Part shown: positions 53,501-60,755 of the stretch, one piece after another
Numbering within the stretch: the stretch's first letter is position 1
Layout: each line of letters opens with the position of its first letter
Origin: JAKQDH01 sp029558835
Lineage (GTDB): Bacteria > Planctomycetota > Phycisphaerae > UBA1845
Direction: 5' to 3'
DNA length: 64,000 bases
NCBI GenBank assembly: GCA_035356615.1
Contig: DAOQSN010000031.1
Location: 4,605 to 68,604 of the forward strand
Translations under genes and position numbers: made by a program
The notes under the pieces: generated by a model
What the model was told of the DNA's origin: nothing
Seen by the model: the letters and a program-made list of their open reading frames with translations, nothing else
Database searches by the model: none

Positions 53501-53625
53501 ACGCCCCCTTGCGTAAGCTGCCCCTGGTACGTAAACGCCGTGCCGGGTAGCGCCTGCCCATACGCTGCTCCCGTCAGTGCCAGCAGCAGAGCCGCAATGC
53601 ATCGGAACTTCCATCTCGCTGTCAT
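50554..53625 (-). CDS. Large secreted protein with YadA-head-like repeats
   Basis: A 1023-aa exported protein with a signal peptide (hydrophobic residues 10-24, cleavage near A-Y-G-Q-A). After a beta-sandwich-like N-terminal region come two blocks of 14-16-residue repeats of the form A-T-V-x-G-G-x-x-N-x-A-x-G, about a dozen in the first (residues ~145-395) and about fifteen in the second (~465-745). Each block ends with the same unit: S-F/L-A-A-G-R-R-A-K, then F-V/L-W-A-D-A/S-T-D-A-D. The C-terminus has G-V-G-I-G-T-type tail-fibre-like segments. It is probably a trimeric fibrous surface protein or adhesin. Confidence 0.75.
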   Translation of the reverse strand: MTARWKFRCIAALLLALTGAAYGQALPGTAFTYQGQLTQGGVPIDGEDAADLRFTLWDAESEGTQVGSANTYEEADFDQGRFTVLLDFGAEMFNGQARWLQVAVRVPPGEGHSYTTLSPRQELTPAPYALALPGIRTVQHTTSPNVVGGHSNNTVAPDVWGAVIAGGGDAGLPNEVTANLGAIGGGQANRVSGDGGVVGGGFTNEAGESSATVAGGYGNLADGNYACVGGGWSNSAAAYAATVAGGYYNQVIETGGTVGGGQFNSATAHSSTVSGGEVNNATGDYATVGGGWWNDAAGELSVIGGGRGHDASGYASSLGGGEMNAATGNHATVSGGYRNDATAEGAFIGGGQENNAGGQYACVPGGRKNFASADYSFAAGRRAKANHDGAFVWADATDADFASTASNQFAVRASGGVNLYVRSSYSDQIGGGLRITPPLAPDNDGNRTPNVIGGYQGNIVNANVVGATLSGGGAWYESYWVNGEAPNKIFDHFCTVAGGWLNKAGTPGSEADDATNATVSGGAWNVAGAWCATVAGGLANWALNSQTTIGGGGGNRALGEVATVAGGGDNIADGDYSAIGGGGSNTAEGIHSNVSGGQSNGALGDHATVGGGLNNEAGGYAGSIGGGENNTAAGEHAIVAGGYSNDATGQGTFIGGGLANSALGPRSTIAGGEFNLTPGGEDGWYAAIGGGSNNEAGVQATVSGGFWNKATACYSTIPGGGYNQAGGDYSLAAGRRAKVRNATQVGGGDTDGDEGTFLWADSTDADLTSSGPNQFLIRASGGVGVNTNAPAHQLDVNGTIRAAGTGAAAPIFIIHDSNGSNDRPGIQFTNNSMLYICGDDGSDENFGFYSVFGNTRTYGATLTVHGPATGSWGKYIRLRHDGTDGIIDTDAGDLVLSPAGGNVGIGTADPTAKLHIGGTAGTDGLKFPDGTLQTTASRGLTAAAVSVDPPSLTSGAATTINVTVTGAATGDAVIANPGANLPDGYGITFTRVSAANTITIGFINGNASSQNPAASTWAIRIIK

Positions 53626-53677
53626 AGGTGTGTCTCCCTCTGTGTCGGTCAGTCAACGGCAGAAGCGGTCGTGGCCG

Positions 53678-53745
53678 ATGCCCTCCGCGGTGGGCGGTGC
53701 CCACTACGGTGGTGCCCGATGCCCTCCGTGGTAAGCGGTGCCTAC
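53678..53745. repeat. Tandem hairpin repeat upstream of the YadA-like gene
   Basis: Two 40-bp units begin GATGCCCTCCG (53678 and 53718). The first forms GTGGGC/GCCCAC (53690-53704), the second GTAAGC/GCCTAC (53731-53745). The unit lies 50-120 bp upstream of the start codon. Confidence 0.5.
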
Positions 53746-53887
53746 CCCCTCTGCCAGGAAGCGGGATGCCCGCTTCTTTGCTCCCCTCCAACCGTGGTCC
53801 GATCGGCGGACCGTTCCTCTACTACGTAGCAGACGTGAATCAACATTCTGACAGAAATGTGGCTTCAATGCAAGCATTTATCGGACG

Positions 53888-54032
53888 GTGGCGCGTGGCA
53901 TGCCCAAGCCGAAGGCGCCGGCATGCTTCGGCAAGAGCCGCCCTTTCGTCCGCGCCAGGGCATGGCGGCGCTGCGCTTGGCCATGCCACCCCCTTCCAGT
54001 TCCTACTGTCCCACTTGCGTAGCCCCACTTAG
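53888..54032. repeat. Composite GGCATG element, copy 2
   Basis: It contains GGCATGCCCAAGCCGAAGGC, then GGCATGGCGGCGCTGCGCTT, GGCCATGCCACCCC, and on the far side ACTTGCGTAGCCCC, the inverted form of the left end of copy 1. It lies between the YadA-like gene and D-lyxose isomerase. Confidence 0.6.
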
Positions 54033-54041
54033 GATGGGGAA

Positions 54042-54719
54042 TCACACCGCCGGCCGGTACTCATGGCAGAGCAGGTGCAGCGGCGGCTCGTCCTCCTCGA
54101 TCGCCGGGAAACGCGGCAGCGGCTCCAGGAAGCGGTTGTCGCGCTCGTCGTCGTTGACGCTGCTGACCTCACCGACCAGGACCGGGCCATGCCCGGGGGC
54201 ACCCCAGAACGCGTGGTACAGGTAGGGCGTCAGCGTGATCGAAGCCCCGGGTACGATGGTCAGCTCGGTCCCGGCCGGCACCTCCTGCAATGTACCGTCC
54301 GAGTTGACGTGTACCGGCTCGTCGCTGAGTTGCTCCTGCCGACCGGCCGCGTAGAGCTTGCACACCAGGTTGCCGCCGCCGCGGTTGATGATGTCCTCGG
54401 TCTTGGACCAGTGGAAGTGCATGGGCGTGACCTGGCCCTCACCGACGAGCATGAGCTTCTCGCAATACGGCTTGCTGCCCCTCGAGCCGGGGATGCCGTT
54501 GCGGATCGTCAGCAGCGTCAGCCCCTCGCGCGCGAAGTCGCCCTTGCCGAAGTCGGTGACGTCCCAACCGAGCCGTGCCAGGCGAATCTCATCATGCTCG
54601 GCACCCGCCTGCGCCCAGTGGGCCGGCGTCCAATACGAAAACGCCGGCAGCGCAAACCCTCGCTCTCGCGCGAACTGCATCATGGTCCTGATGGCTGAAT
54701 TGATCTCGGATCGTCTCAT
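54042..54719 (-). CDS. D-lyxose/D-mannose isomerase
   Basis: A 225-aa cupin-type sugar isomerase, interconverting D-lyxose and D-xylulose (or mannose and fructose). The match to the E. coli-type D-lyxose isomerase is strong: M-R-R-S-E-I-N at the start, L-P-A-F-S-Y-W, L-G-W-D-V-T-D-F-G, T-I-R-N-G, and the metal-binding M-H-F-H-W-S-K-T-E-D-I-I-N-R-G-G-G. H-A-F-W near the end completes the site. ATG 54719 is the natural N-terminus, yet the preceding bases belong to an inverted-repeat element, which leaves no ribosome site. Confidence 0.9.
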   Translation of the reverse strand: MRRSEINSAIRTMMQFARERGFALPAFSYWTPAHWAQAGAEHDEIRLARLGWDVTDFGKGDFAREGLTLLTIRNGIPGSRGSKPYCEKLMLVGEGQVTPMHFHWSKTEDIINRGGGNLVCKLYAAGRQEQLSDEPVHVNSDGTLQEVPAGTELTIVPGASITLTPYLYHAFWGAPGHGPVLVGEVSSVNDDERDNRFLEPLPRFPAIEEDEPPLHLLCHEYRPAV

Positions 54720-54720
54720 T

Positions 54721-54974
54721 AGGAAACGGGGACGCAGCTAGTTTCTGCTCCACCGGGCAGTCCGCAGTTCGCTGCCTAGCGCCACACAACGGGGAGACCG
54801 ACAGCGAGGCCGGGGTGGCATGGCCAAGCGTAGCGCCGCCATGCCTTCCCGCCCACCGGAGGCTGCTACAACAGCCTGTCGGCAGACAGGCGCCCTCGGC
54901 TTGGGCATGCCGGCCTCACGGTTTCCCATCCGCGTGGCTCTGCGTAGAGAAACTGGCTGCGTCCCCGTTTTCCT
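54721..54974. mobile_element. Non-autonomous RAYT-type element carrying a GGCATG composite repeat
   Basis: AGGAAACGGGGACGCAGC... (54721-54746) and its inverted copy ending GCTGCGTCCCCGTTTTCCT (54948-54974) match over 26 bp with one substitution and one extra base. The interior has no transposase; it holds copy 3 of the GGCATG element (54811-54955), in the opposite orientation to copies 1 and 2. Confidence 0.7.
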
Positions 54975-54985
54975 CCTTTCTGTTC

Positions 54986-55696
54986 TCACGTGCCCACCAG
55001 CACGGCTGCCACGTTGTAGGCGGCGTGGCAGCCGGCGGCGGGCCCGTAGCCGCGGAACCAGAAAACCATCGCCAGGTAGACGCCGGCCGCCGTCCGGAAG
55101 ATGAACGGGACCAGCCCGAACTGCTCCGCGCCCAGCGGGGGGTGATGATGCGCGGCGAAGGCCAGCGACGAAACCACGACGGCCACCGCCGCCACCGGAC
55201 CCTGCGGCTGACGCAGCAGGTCCACCCCCACGATGACCAGCAGCGTCACCAACACCAGGCGGAAGACGAGTTCCTCGTAGATGCCGGCGCCCACGCTCAG
55301 GGCCACCTCGTCGAAGGCGCTCAAGCCGGCGGGCTCCGCCGCGGCCAGCCGGATCGCCCGGTTCAGAACCAGGATGGGCACGGCCAGGACCACCGCCTCA
55401 CCGTACATCAGCAGCACCTGCCGAAGCTGCACGCGCCAGCGCTCCCCCGACGCGGCATGCGTGGCCAGCAGGATGATGATGACCGCCAGGGCGGGCGCCC
55501 AGCTTCCCAGTTGCCCGAACAGCTCGAAGAACTTGCCCAGCAGGTCAAACGCCACCACGCGCTCGCCTGCCCGCCAGACGGCCACCTGATAGAATGCGAT
55601 CAGGGGTAGCAGGAAGACCAGCGCGTCGAGCGGCCTGGCCAGCACGCCGCGGCGGGGCTGCTCCTTCTTGACCTTGCGTTCGGAGGACTTTGCCAT
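54986..55696 (-). CDS. CPBP family intramembrane metalloprotease
   Basis: A 236-aa membrane protein with about six helices and the three CPBP/Abi motifs: Y-E-E-L-V-F-R (E-E-x3-R), F-A-A-H-H-H (F-x3-H) and H-A-A-Y-N (H-x3-N). These form the glutamate-metal active site of Rce1-like intramembrane proteases; the substrate is unknown. The ATG at 55696 gives M-A-K-S-S-E-R-K. The frame stays open upstream through the EndoIII-like gene, which is not coding on this strand. It is divergent from that gene. Confidence 0.8.
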   Translation of the reverse strand: MAKSSERKVKKEQPRRGVLARPLDALVFLLPLIAFYQVAVWRAGERVVAFDLLGKFFELFGQLGSWAPALAVIIILLATHAASGERWRVQLRQVLLMYGEAVVLAVPILVLNRAIRLAAAEPAGLSAFDEVALSVGAGIYEELVFRLVLVTLLVIVGVDLLRQPQGPVAAVAVVVSSLAFAAHHHPPLGAEQFGLVPFIFRTAAGVYLAMVFWFRGYGPAAGCHAAYNVAAVLVGT

Positions 55697-55753
55697 GACG
55701 TGCGTATCGTGCAGCGACAGGGCACGCGAAGCAAGGCCGGGAGGATGCTGCTG

Positions 55754-56467
55754 ATGCCTCCACGGTCGCCGCGAGCGAGTGCCGCCGCCGGGAGCCGCGT
55801 GCCGGTTGCGGATCGTATCTACCACGACATGTTCGAGCGCCTCCTGGCCGCCTACGGCCCGCAACATTGGTGGCCCGGGAAAACGCCCACCGAGGTGGCC
55901 GTCGGGGCGATCCTCACGCAGAACACCGCCTGGAGCAACGTGCAGCGCGCCCTGGCGAACCTGAAGCGGGCCGGCTGTCTGAACTGGACGAAGCTGCGCG
56001 ACCTGCCGGAGGCCGAGCTTGCCGAACTGATTCGCCCCGCGGGAACTTACCGCGTTAAAGCCCGACGGCTGAAGGCGTTTGTGCAAGTGCTGTTCGACGA
56101 CTTCGGCGGACGGCTCAAGGCGATGTGCGCCGGTGACGGTGACCTGGACGAGACCCGGCGCCGCCTGCTCACCATTCACGGTGTCGGGCGGGAGACGGCC
56201 GACGCTCTGCTGCTCTACGTGGGCAAGCGACCGACGTTCGTCGTCGATGCGTACACGCTGCGCGTCCTGCGCCGGCATCTGTTGATCGAGCCGAAGGCGA
56301 GCTATGAGGACGTGCGCACGCAACTCCAGCGCGCGGTACCGCCCGACGAAGCGGTGTACAACGAGTATCACGCCTTGTTCGTCGCGGCAGGCAAACACCA
56401 CTGCCGCGCCCGCGCGCTCTGCGCAGGCTGCCCCCTGCAGGACCTGCCCCACGATCCCAGCCTGTGA
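55754..56467 (+). CDS. Endonuclease III-like DNA glycosylase
   Basis: A 237-aa HhH-GPD superfamily protein. The helix-hairpin-helix is H-G-V-G-R-E-T-A-D, where the Lys of bifunctional endonuclease III is Glu, so it is probably a monofunctional glycosylase. The catalytic Asp is in F-V-V-D-A-Y-T. A C-terminal C-x5-C-x2-C recalls the Fe-S cluster, with no fourth Cys visible at the tail. ATG 55754 was chosen because GGGAGG lies nine bases upstream. Confidence 0.8.
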   Translation: MPPRSPRASAAAGSRVPVADRIYHDMFERLLAAYGPQHWWPGKTPTEVAVGAILTQNTAWSNVQRALANLKRAGCLNWTKLRDLPEAELAELIRPAGTYRVKARRLKAFVQVLFDDFGGRLKAMCAGDGDLDETRRRLLTIHGVGRETADALLLYVGKRPTFVVDAYTLRVLRRHLLIEPKASYEDVRTQLQRAVPPDEAVYNEYHALFVAAGKHHCRARALCAGCPLQDLPHDPSL

Positions 56468-56496
56468 CGCAGAAGTTGCGAATCCCCGCGCCCGCT

Positions 56497-56528
56497 GTCG
56501 GGTGCCACGCTCTCGCGCAGCGTGAGCA
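56497..56528. repeat. Dispersed 32-bp repeat, copy B
   Basis: GTCGGGTGCCACGC through GCGCAGCGTGAGCA. It matches 3379-3410 with four differences and the inverted copy at 60327-60355. Confidence 0.55.
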
Positions 56529-56624
56529 TGTTTATGCCGCGCTCGCGGCGGCGCGGCAAGTGCCCACGGCATCGTGCCCTGTCCGCCTACCGTCGGCCCC
56601 CGCGGCCAATAGCCAAGGACCAGA

Positions 56625-56718
56625 CCCCTCTCCCTCGCAGGGAGAGGGGCAGGGGTGAGGGTTGGGCAACCGACGGCGCGCACGGCGTGTGACCCCTCTC
56701 CCCCGAGGGGGAGAGGGG
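56625..56718. repeat. Two CCCTCTCC palindromes in tandem
   Basis: CCCCTCTCCCT/AGGGAGAGGGG (56625-56649, 11 perfect pairs) and CCCCTCTCCCC/GGGGAGAGGGG (56693-56718). It is the same family as 4245, 14374, 37181 and 60414, and lies between the EndoIII-like gene and the beta-propeller gene. Confidence 0.65.
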
Positions 56719-56733
56719 TGGTATTGGAGGCTC

Positions 56734-57666
56734 TTACGCTCGCCGCTTGCGCCCCAGCAGCAGCACCCCGCCCGCCAGCAGCAGCAGGCTCCCCGGTTCG
56801 GGGACGAAGGCGAGGAACGTCGGGTGGTCGCCGCCGGAGGCGAAGACGCCCAGGTACGCCCCGGTGACCCCGTCGTAACGCAGAATCTCGTTCTGCGTGC
56901 GACGTTCGTCGGCCACGTAGAGGTTCCCATCGGGCCCGAAGGCAAGCCCCACCGGCCAATTCAGCCCGCCGCTGCCGGGCTGTACAAACGTCCCCACGAA
57001 GTCCCCCGTAACCGGGTCGAACCGGACGACGCTACCGGTGAGGTAGCTGCTGACATACAGCAGGCCGTCCGGCCCAAACAACAGGTCACTCGGCGCTTCC
57101 AGGCTCCCCGGCGCCGTCAACGTGTCCACAAGTTGCCCGGTTTGACCGTCGTAGCGCAGTACGCTATCGGTGAGGAAGCTACTGACGTACAGGTCGCCGT
57201 TCGCACTGAAACGCAAACCATACGCGCCGTCGAGTGCTTCGCTGGCAAACACGTCTATGTACTGCCCGGTGTTTCCGTCATAGCGCACGACGTTGTCCGA
57301 GGTCGCGCCACATACATACAGGTTCTCGTCCGGGCCAAAGACCAAGCCGCACATTCCTACGTTAGGTCCGCCACCTAGCGCCACGAACACATCGATCAAC
57401 TCCAGTAACTCAGGGTCGTATCGCAAGACCCGTTCGGCCCACGCTACGTACACGTTCCCATCGGGCCCGAAAGCGAGACCGTAGGTATGCGCAGGTGCGA
57501 ACAGGTCGCCAAGATACTCCCCCGTGTACCCGTCGAAGTGTGCCGAGATCTGCCCACTGGCCCACAGTTCGAGGTCCGCCTGGGCCGGGACGGAGAGACA
57601 CAGGAGAGGTACGCACGCGAGGGTCAGCAGTCGCGCAAGACCACGGGGAATGGAATACCGAATCAT
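56734..57666 (-). CDS. PEP-CTERM beta-propeller (NHL/Vgb-like) protein
   Basis: A 310-aa secreted protein. After a signal peptide (cleavage near A-Q-A|D) come six to seven repeats of about 42 residues with G-L-x-F-G-P-D-G-N-L-Y-V followed by V-L/V-R-Y-D-x-x-T-G, the pattern of NHL/virginiamycin-B-lyase-like propellers. The C-terminus is a PEP-CTERM signal: V-P-E-P-G-S-L-L-L-L-A-G-G-V-L-L-L-G-R-K-R-R-A. It should be processed by an exosortase. Confidence 0.85.
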   Translation of the reverse strand: MIRYSIPRGLARLLTLACVPLLCLSVPAQADLELWASGQISAHFDGYTGEYLGDLFAPAHTYGLAFGPDGNVYVAWAERVLRYDPELLELIDVFVALGGGPNVGMCGLVFGPDENLYVCGATSDNVVRYDGNTGQYIDVFASEALDGAYGLRFSANGDLYVSSFLTDSVLRYDGQTGQLVDTLTAPGSLEAPSDLLFGPDGLLYVSSYLTGSVVRFDPVTGDFVGTFVQPGSGGLNWPVGLAFGPDGNLYVADERRTQNEILRYDGVTGAYLGVFASGGDHPTFLAFVPEPGSLLLLAGGVLLLGRKRRA

Positions 57667-57697
57667 CGGAGTCCTCCTTCAGGGGGTACCATGTAGT

Positions 57698-60013
57698 TTA
57701 GGGGTCCAGGCGCGCCGCGATTTGCGGGACCTGTGCCTCGACCGTTGGACTAAGGAACACGAGTTGGGGATCAAGCAGCGCGCACGCAATCTCGTGACGC
57801 TGCTCCTCATCGAACACATTCAGCGCGACCTGCGTGAGGCCCTCCACCAGCAGCGGGAAGTACTCCGCCTCGGTGCGGTCGGCCAGGTCCACGCGGGTGA
57901 GGTACAACGCAAAGGCCGCCCCGCAGCAGCCGGCATCGATAATGTCACCCTGCCCCTCAGCTTCGCCTTGACCCCCACGACTCTCGGGGGCTTCTTCGGT
58001 ACAAATGGTGCAGAAGTCCGGCGGCGACGGCGCACAGCCATCCAGTACGGGCTTCGACGTGTTCATCCACCCCGGCGCAAAGAGCCCACTGCCATTGAGC
58101 AGGTTGATCTCGGTATTCAGGTCGCTTATCGCGTATCCGCCGGAGTGGTTGATGTCACCCTTGTACACGCCCGCCCCCTGGCAACTCGGATCGCCGGGGT
58201 TCGGAATGCAGATGTTGAGAAAGTTGATGAGTTGACTGAGGTCGTTGACGGTGGCCATGCTGCCGCCGTCCACGTTCGCGGGATGGGCATAGTACGTGAC
58301 GAAGCTGTCGTCCCCCAGGTACTCGATGGTGGTCACGTGCCCGGGCGTGATCGGGCGGGCGAGTTCGATCTGGTATACCCCGCTGCCCAGATGCGTGACA
58401 CTGGTGATGGCGTTGGGCCCGCACACAGTAGTGATGCCCGTCTCGCACAAAGCCCAGCAGTCCAGCGTGCCCGCATCCTCGACGGGCGGCGTCATGGCAA
58501 TCAGGATCGGCTCCGGCGGCGAGGCCTGCCCGATGCCCTGCTGGGCCGCGCACGAGTTGTCGTTGATCGGATGCGGCTGTCGCGCATCCACGGTCTGGTC
58601 GGGCGGGTAGGCGCCGCCGATGGTGGCCGGCGGGCAGCCCGCCACCGCCCCCGTCAGTTCATAGGTTCCCATGTCCACGATCAGGTTCAGAATGCGCGGG
58701 TTCGCGTCGAGATCGAGCGGCATGACCTCGTCTGTGACTGTGTCCTCATCGACGTCCACGTCGTCGTTCGGGAGCAGCTCGTTGCTGCCGACATCGACGG
58801 TGGGCGAGGTCGGCCGCACGTGGTAGTCACAGCGCACCGGGTCCCGGAATTGGGGATCGGCGTCGATGTCACCGTAGCCAACTCCAAAGTAAAGTTCGCT
58901 CGCTGGTAACCCCGGATTGACATACATGACACCTAAACCACCGCGTACATCTGAGTATCGGAACTTCATATACGCGCCGTTGGTGAGGTAGGCCTCGGGA
59001 CCCCAAACCGCTGCCGTATCGCCGGAGAGAATACAATTATCCATGTAGACGCAGGCGTGCATGGCGTACAGCCCGCCACCGAACATGCCAGCCGAGTTGT
59101 CGCTGAGCGTACAGTTGATCACCGTCGGCTGGGTCCAGTCATCGAAGTGCAAACCGCCGCCCAGGTTGGCACCGTTGCGGATAATCAGGCAGTCATCAAT
59201 AACGGGGCTGCGGTCCTCCTCCGCCACGCAGTCCACGGCCCGTTCGGGCTCCAGCGAGCTAACCATCTGCTGGAACACCCCGCCGCCCTTGGCGGCCGAG
59301 TTCCCTTCAATGAGGCAATGGCTGATGCGCGGACGGGCCCACCCGGAGATCCAAATCCCGCCGCCCTCCGCGGCCGCCTCATTGCAGGCGATCGTGCACC
59401 AGACGATCTGGGGCATGCACGTCTGGCCCTGCCCGGCCTCGCAGTAGATTCCCCCACCGCCACCGTCCAGTGGGCTGGTGGCCGTGTTGTCGGTGATGAC
59501 GTTGCCCCAGATCAGCGGCGAGCTGCCGGAAATGTAGATTCCGCCGCCGCACCAGCCCGAGTTCCCGGTAATCACGTTGCCACGGATGACCGGGCTGGTA
59601 CCACTGGAAATGTCAATGCCCGCGCCGAGCCCGCCGGTAATGGTGAATCCCTCTAGGAGCGTGCGGTCGTCCTGGCTACGATCGATGCGAAAGATGCAGC
59701 CGCCGCCCCCTTCCGGTCTGACGACGACCGTGGCCGCCGGCCCGGCGCAACTTCGCAGTTGCAGTTGTTTGTTGTTGGGGAAGCGGATCATGCTCTCGAG
59801 ATAGTCCCCCGGCAGGGCGAGCACCACATCCCCACTCGACGCCTGGTTGAGGGCGTACTGAATGCCGCAGAAGGGGTCTTCTTCAGTACCACTACCGGTG
59901 TTGGGGAGACACTCAGACTGCTGCCCATCCTGGTCGATGGGTGCCACGTACCAGCAGGTCTGCCCCTGCTCACACGGACAGTCGGCCCCGGCTCGCGGCA
60001 ACAAGGGTGTCAT
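57698..60013 (-). CDS. Secreted beta-helix protein with a dinucleotide tract at its signal peptide
   Basis: A 771-aa protein, read from ATG 60013. A short cysteine-rich start is followed by parallel beta-helix repeats (G-G-G-I-Y-I-S, S-P-V-I-R-G-N-V-I-T-G-N, G-G-G-L-H-F-D-D) as in polymorphic outer-membrane proteins and pectate lyases, then a region with a dockerin-like D-I-N-H-S-G-G and a cysteine-rich tail. Just upstream of ATG 60013 is (TC)9. With one unit fewer, ATG 60051 would join this frame as MQPGLILSLSLAMTPLLPR..., an excellent signal peptide. In the present sequence that frame stops early, so expression may be phase-variable or the tract miscounted. Confidence 0.7.
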   Translation of the reverse strand: MTPLLPRAGADCPCEQGQTCWYVAPIDQDGQQSECLPNTGSGTEEDPFCGIQYALNQASSGDVVLALPGDYLESMIRFPNNKQLQLRSCAGPAATVVVRPEGGGGCIFRIDRSQDDRTLLEGFTITGGLGAGIDISSGTSPVIRGNVITGNSGWCGGGIYISGSSPLIWGNVITDNTATSPLDGGGGGIYCEAGQGQTCMPQIVWCTIACNEAAAEGGGIWISGWARPRISHCLIEGNSAAKGGGVFQQMVSSLEPERAVDCVAEEDRSPVIDDCLIIRNGANLGGGLHFDDWTQPTVINCTLSDNSAGMFGGGLYAMHACVYMDNCILSGDTAAVWGPEAYLTNGAYMKFRYSDVRGGLGVMYVNPGLPASELYFGVGYGDIDADPQFRDPVRCDYHVRPTSPTVDVGSNELLPNDDVDVDEDTVTDEVMPLDLDANPRILNLIVDMGTYELTGAVAGCPPATIGGAYPPDQTVDARQPHPINDNSCAAQQGIGQASPPEPILIAMTPPVEDAGTLDCWALCETGITTVCGPNAITSVTHLGSGVYQIELARPITPGHVTTIEYLGDDSFVTYYAHPANVDGGSMATVNDLSQLINFLNICIPNPGDPSCQGAGVYKGDINHSGGYAISDLNTEINLLNGSGLFAPGWMNTSKPVLDGCAPSPPDFCTICTEEAPESRGGQGEAEGQGDIIDAGCCGAAFALYLTRVDLADRTEAEYFPLLVEGLTQVALNVFDEEQRHEIACALLDPQLVFLSPTVEAQVPQIAARLDP

Positions 60014-60016
60014 TGC

Positions 60017-60034
60017 GAGAGAGAGAGAGAGAGA
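60017..60034. repeat. (GA)9 dinucleotide tract
   Basis: Nine GA units on the plus strand, (TC)9 in the sense of the beta-helix gene. It lies between ATG 60051 and ATG 60013. A change of one unit shifts the frame. Confidence 0.85.
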
Positions 60035-60039
60035 ATCAA

Positions 60040-60755
60040 GCCGGGCTGCATTCGCCTGGGGCTGGGGGAGTAAAGCATCGACGAACCCTCCGGGATGGAG
60101 ACGAACGAGAAGGTCAACGAGCCATCGGACAGTATACACGGACGTTACTCTCCGGTCAAGGGCGGCGAATGCAGAATTGAGAATGCAGAACGAAGAAAGG
60201 GGGGTGCGGGTTATCAGCATCTAACCTCACGGTCTCTGCTTTCTTCATTCTTACTTCTGCCTTCTGCATTTGAGGAGTCTCCTCCCAGCGACCGCGACGC
60301 TTCTCAGCGCATGAACCGGCCGTTCCTGCTCACGCCGCGCGAGAGCATGGCACCCGTTTCCCAGGGAGCGGCGCCCGCTGCGCGGCCGCGTGGTTCCCGT
60401 GCCCTCACCCCTGCCCCTCTCCGGGGGGAGAGGGGTTCAGACGCCGCATGCTCAGGGTGCGCACACCCATCGGGCCTACACCCACCGGGCGTACAACCAC
60501 TGCGCGCACAATCACCGCGCCCCCGCCGCCGGGTCTTGTTCGGCGCCGGGTAAACGCTGGCCTGCTGCCGGTTCGTCCGACCGGCGGCCGGTTTCTTACG
60601 CGCTGTGGGGGAGATTCTCCCGTTCTCTTGGTTTTCTCTCTCTTCTTGGGGGGCAGGGTTGCCGGCGCCAGCGCCAGACGGAAGGACAAGGTCGTACCCA
60701 GCGCGCCCACGCGGCGGCGTTCGCGTCGGCAGCGGGCCCGACACACGCATGCCTG
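60040..60755. other. Repeat-rich intergenic stretch, no gene seen
   Basis: It contains GAATGCAGAATTGAGAATGC (60168-60190 region) and an inverted relative (TTCTGCCTTCTGCATT near 60254), an inverted 29-bp repeat copy (60327-60355), a CCCCTCTCC/GGAGAGGGG palindrome (60414-60435), and a 4x15-bp degenerate tandem repeat (60465-60524). The beta-helix and GT9 genes on either side are on the minus strand. Confidence 0.6.

Noticed and set aside
51853..53550. Long open frame antisense to the YadA-like protein, with repeats of its own.
   Set aside because: Its repeats mirror the coding repeats on the other strand; it has no signal or family features.
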